Shown here in pieces: positions 42,349-43,845 of a DNA stretch of 43,845 nucleotides. This DNA comes from an uncultured Oscillospiraceae bacterium. Its GTDB lineage: Bacteria > Bacillota > Clostridia > Oscillospirales > Oscillospiraceae. The stretch's first letter is position 1, and every line of letters begins with the position of its first letter. The stretch lies in assembly GCA_904419145.1 (NCBI GenBank), contig CAJFQQ010000016.1:1-43845 (forward strand). Direction: 5' to 3'. Below the pieces are notes generated by a model. The model saw only the letters and a list, made by a program, of their open reading frames with translations. It searched no databases and had not been told where the DNA came from. The position numbers and the translations under genes are program-made.

Positions 42349-42432
42349 CTACGGAGAGTGCCAAGGTCCGTAGGTAATCGTTCTACCGACATCGTTTCCA
42401 ATATAGACCTCTCCACGACCCTGCTCCAAAAA
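42349..42432 (-). pseudogene. Possible C-terminal remnant of an unrecognised gene
   Basis: Leftward to TAG at 42349-42351 one frame reads FLEQGRGEVYIGNDVGRTIT then YGPWHSP. It looks like the last strands of a real protein. Upstream the frame runs into the hairpin repeats, so any complete gene has been cut. The family is unknown. Confidence 0.25.
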
Positions 42433-42441
42433 TTTGGGGTC

Positions 42442-42518
42442 CTTAGGGGCGGAGCCCCTAAGCCAGGTTTTGCCTACTTTTGCCTGGCGGCAAAAGTAGG
42501 TCGTGCCCGGGGGCACGA
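42442..42518. repeat. Cluster of three perfect hairpins (REP-like element)
   Basis: Three consecutive inverted repeats lie here: CTTAGGGGC/GCCCCTAAG (9 bp, loop GGA), CCTACTTTTGCC/GGCAAAAGTAGG (12 bp, loop TGGC) and TCGTGCCC/GGGCACGA (8 bp, loop GG). From memory, similar AAAAGTAGG-containing blocks recur between genes in Oscillospiraceae, so this is probably an interspersed repeat. None is followed by a proper T-run. Confidence 0.65.
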
Positions 42519-42553
42519 AATCTCCCCGCCCCCAATCGGTTAGGCACCCACGT

Positions 42554-42745
42554 CTATGGCAGGGGGCACGCTTCCTGCTCCTTTTGGCCCCTGTAGTTCT
42601 GGCAGGCCGGCGTCTTGACGGTGCGGTTTTTCAACCGGGGATGCACGCAGTGCCCCGCATCCAACGGCATATAGCGCTGGTTTCCGATTCGAACATAGTG
42701 CCGCCTAAAATACCGGCAGCTTTCGCAGGTCTTTGCTTCTTCCAT
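42554..42745 (-). CDS. Small Cys-rich protein (putative metal-binding)
   Basis: This 63-residue protein starts at 42745 with GGAGG 8 bases upstream. C7 and C10 (TCESCRYF), C33 (GHCVHPRL), C48 (PACQNY) and C60 could bind zinc or an iron-sulfur cluster, with H32 and H35 nearby. I know of similar short proteins in related gut Clostridia but no function. It is divergent from a ribbon-helix-helix gene and its promoter contains a repeat shared with that gene, so the two are probably co-regulated. Confidence 0.7.
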   Translation of the reverse strand: MEEAKTCESCRYFRRHYVRIGNQRYMPLDAGHCVHPRLKNRTVKTPACQNYRGQKEQEACPLP

Positions 42746-42764
42746 AAGGCTCACCTCCAGTTTA

Positions 42765-42793
42765 ATAATACTATATAGTTACTATTAAGTCAA
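42765..42793 (-). promoter_or_regulatory. Promoter of the Cys-rich gene
   Basis: Leftward TTGACT (42793-42788) and TATTAT (42770-42765) are exactly 17 bases apart. The spacer is filled by the palindrome-containing repeat CTATATAGTTACTATTA, an ideal place for a repressor. Confidence 0.75.
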
Positions 42794-42875
42794 TAGATAG
42801 TACCTAGTTGCTTTTCAAAAAAAGCAGTCTATAATGGTTACCATATAGTCACTATTTTATGCTATATAGTGCATA
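42768..42875. promoter_or_regulatory. Operator-like repeat array between the two small genes
   Basis: ATATAGTNACTATT occurs at 42773-42786 and 42843-42856, and a third partial copy CTATATAGT lies at 42862-42870. The core CTATATAG is palindromic. Copies fall within the leftward promoter spacer and between the rightward -10 element and the start codon. Confidence 0.7.
42808..42835 (+). promoter_or_regulatory. Promoter of the ribbon-helix-helix gene
   Basis: TTGCTT (42808-42813) and perfect TATAAT (42830-42835) are 16 bases apart. Two operator-like repeats lie directly downstream, over the predicted transcription start. Confidence 0.7.
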
Positions 42876-42886
42876 GGAGGTCATTT

Positions 42887-43054
42887 ATGGCGGAACCGAA
42901 GTATGTGAACCGCACCCGTTTTGTCTCATCGCTGGATAACCAGCTGGTAGAGCCTTTTAATAACTTGTCAAAGCAGACCCGGATTACCAAAACGCGTCTG
43001 CTGGATGAGGCCATTGAGGATCTTTTGAAAAAGTACGAAAAAAAGAACGGCTGA
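42887..43054 (+). CDS. Ribbon-helix-helix DNA-binding protein
   Basis: This 55-residue protein begins MAEPKYVNRTRFVSSLDNQL after ATAGGAGG. RTRFVSSLDNQLVEPFNNL is the beta strand and first helix, and TRITKTRLLDEAIEDLL the turn and second helix of a CopG/Arc-type fold. Such proteins bind short repeated operators as dimers and usually autoregulate. The repeat array in its own promoter region fits this. It may be an antitoxin-like or plasmid-type regulator, but no toxin gene follows; the partner is the divergent Cys-rich gene. Confidence 0.85.
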   Translation: MAEPKYVNRTRFVSSLDNQLVEPFNNLSKQTRITKTRLLDEAIEDLLKKYEKKNG

Positions 43055-43073
43055 ACATTCAGCCGTTCTTTTT
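43043..43073 (+). terminator. Terminator of the ribbon-helix-helix gene
   Basis: GAACGGCTGAA and TTCAGCCGTTC form an 11-bp stem that overlaps the stop codon and is followed by TTTTTC. Confidence 0.85.
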
Positions 43074-43158
43074 CTGCTTGTTGGTAGATATTTTTCGAGG
43101 CCATGCGCCTGAAGAAAAATACGCTGGCCCAGCCGCCTTGACTTCGGCGGGAAAAGGA

Positions 43159-43845
<687 letters not shown>

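Larger units (their letters stand above)
42128..42553. other. Non-coding block with hairpins and a possible gene tail
   Basis: No intact gene is supported. The block contains a small hairpin (GGCCC/GGGCC at 42249-42261), a possible minus-strand gene tail near 42349-42432, and a cluster of three hairpins at 42442-42518. Open frames across it read low-complexity products from the repeats and are not credible genes. Confidence 0.5.

Noticed and set aside
42442-42518. Integron attC site or rho-independent terminators
   Set aside because: No core-site pair or cassette gene is present, and the hairpins lack T-runs.
42768-42875. Iterons of a plasmid replication origin
   Set aside because: There are only three short copies, placed on two promoters, with no replication initiator gene; an operator array fits better.

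Overview
The window looks like chromosomal DNA from a GC-rich, Gram-positive-type gut Clostridia member. An Oscillospiraceae relative of the Flavonifractor / Lawsonibacter / Intestinimonas group is my best guess. This rests on strong AGGAGG-type ribosome sites, many lipoproteins with the sequence L-T-A/G-C, SLH domains, a SigI/RsgI pair, YesM/YesN-type two-component systems and high-GC codon use. It is inference from style; no rRNA or tRNA gene is present to settle it.

Layout. (1) 1-3.7 kb: an aldo/keto reductase and a flavodoxin lipoprotein run leftward, and a MerR regulator, a cupin, a decayed cyclophilin-like gene and a carboxymuconolactone-decarboxylase-type protein run rightward. (2) 3.9-9.8 kb: a SigI-type sigma factor, its RsgI-type membrane anti-sigma factor, a lipoprotein that repeats both the RsgI ectodomain and its Asp-rich 15-residue tail repeats, then a VTC (polyphosphate polymerase) domain protein, a DUF4956 membrane protein and a CotH-family kinase. 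A CCCCG-N18-CGTA motif occurs once before sigI and twice before the lipoprotein gene. (3) 10.5-14.8 kb: a DeoR regulator and a phosphonate locus with intact phnX and Fe-type alcohol dehydrogenase, but a phnD with an in-frame stop and a phnC/phnE deletion remnant. (4) 15.2-19.4 kb: a 1149-residue secreted SLH / M28 peptidase / HEYGH / transglutaminase protein, divergent from a TetR regulator with paired operator-like repeats between them. (5) 19.6-23.6 kb: an OmpR/kinase pair with two envelope proteins, and a MazG-like protein. (6) 23.7-34.0 kb: amino-sugar genes: nagB, convergent with nagA, a ROK-like kinase, a YesN/YesM pair and a ribose-type ABC transporter. (7) 34.2-40.9 kb: a 5'-truncated DcuS-like kinase, its response regulator, a LysR regulator, a second ribose-type ABC transporter and a cyclase-family hydrolase. 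(8) 41-43.8 kb: ychF, a block of hairpin repeats, a divergent pair of tiny genes (Cys-rich protein and ribbon-helix-helix protein) sharing an operator array, and the 3' part of asnS.

The most notable system is region 2. The anti-sigma factor and a neighbouring lipoprotein carry the same extracellular fold and the same D-T-D-Y-G-P-x-A-D-G-[IV]-T-D-Y repeat, and the candidate sigma-I promoters lie before both sigI and the lipoprotein gene. This suggests a sensor that resembles its own regulon product, followed by polyphosphate-polymerase and kinase-like genes. Second in interest are the four-module surface protease and the small operator-sharing RHH/Cys-rich pair. Several genes are visibly decaying (cyclophilin-like, phnD, phnC/phnE, the DcuS-like kinase), so the strain is losing or has lost some transport and sensing functions.
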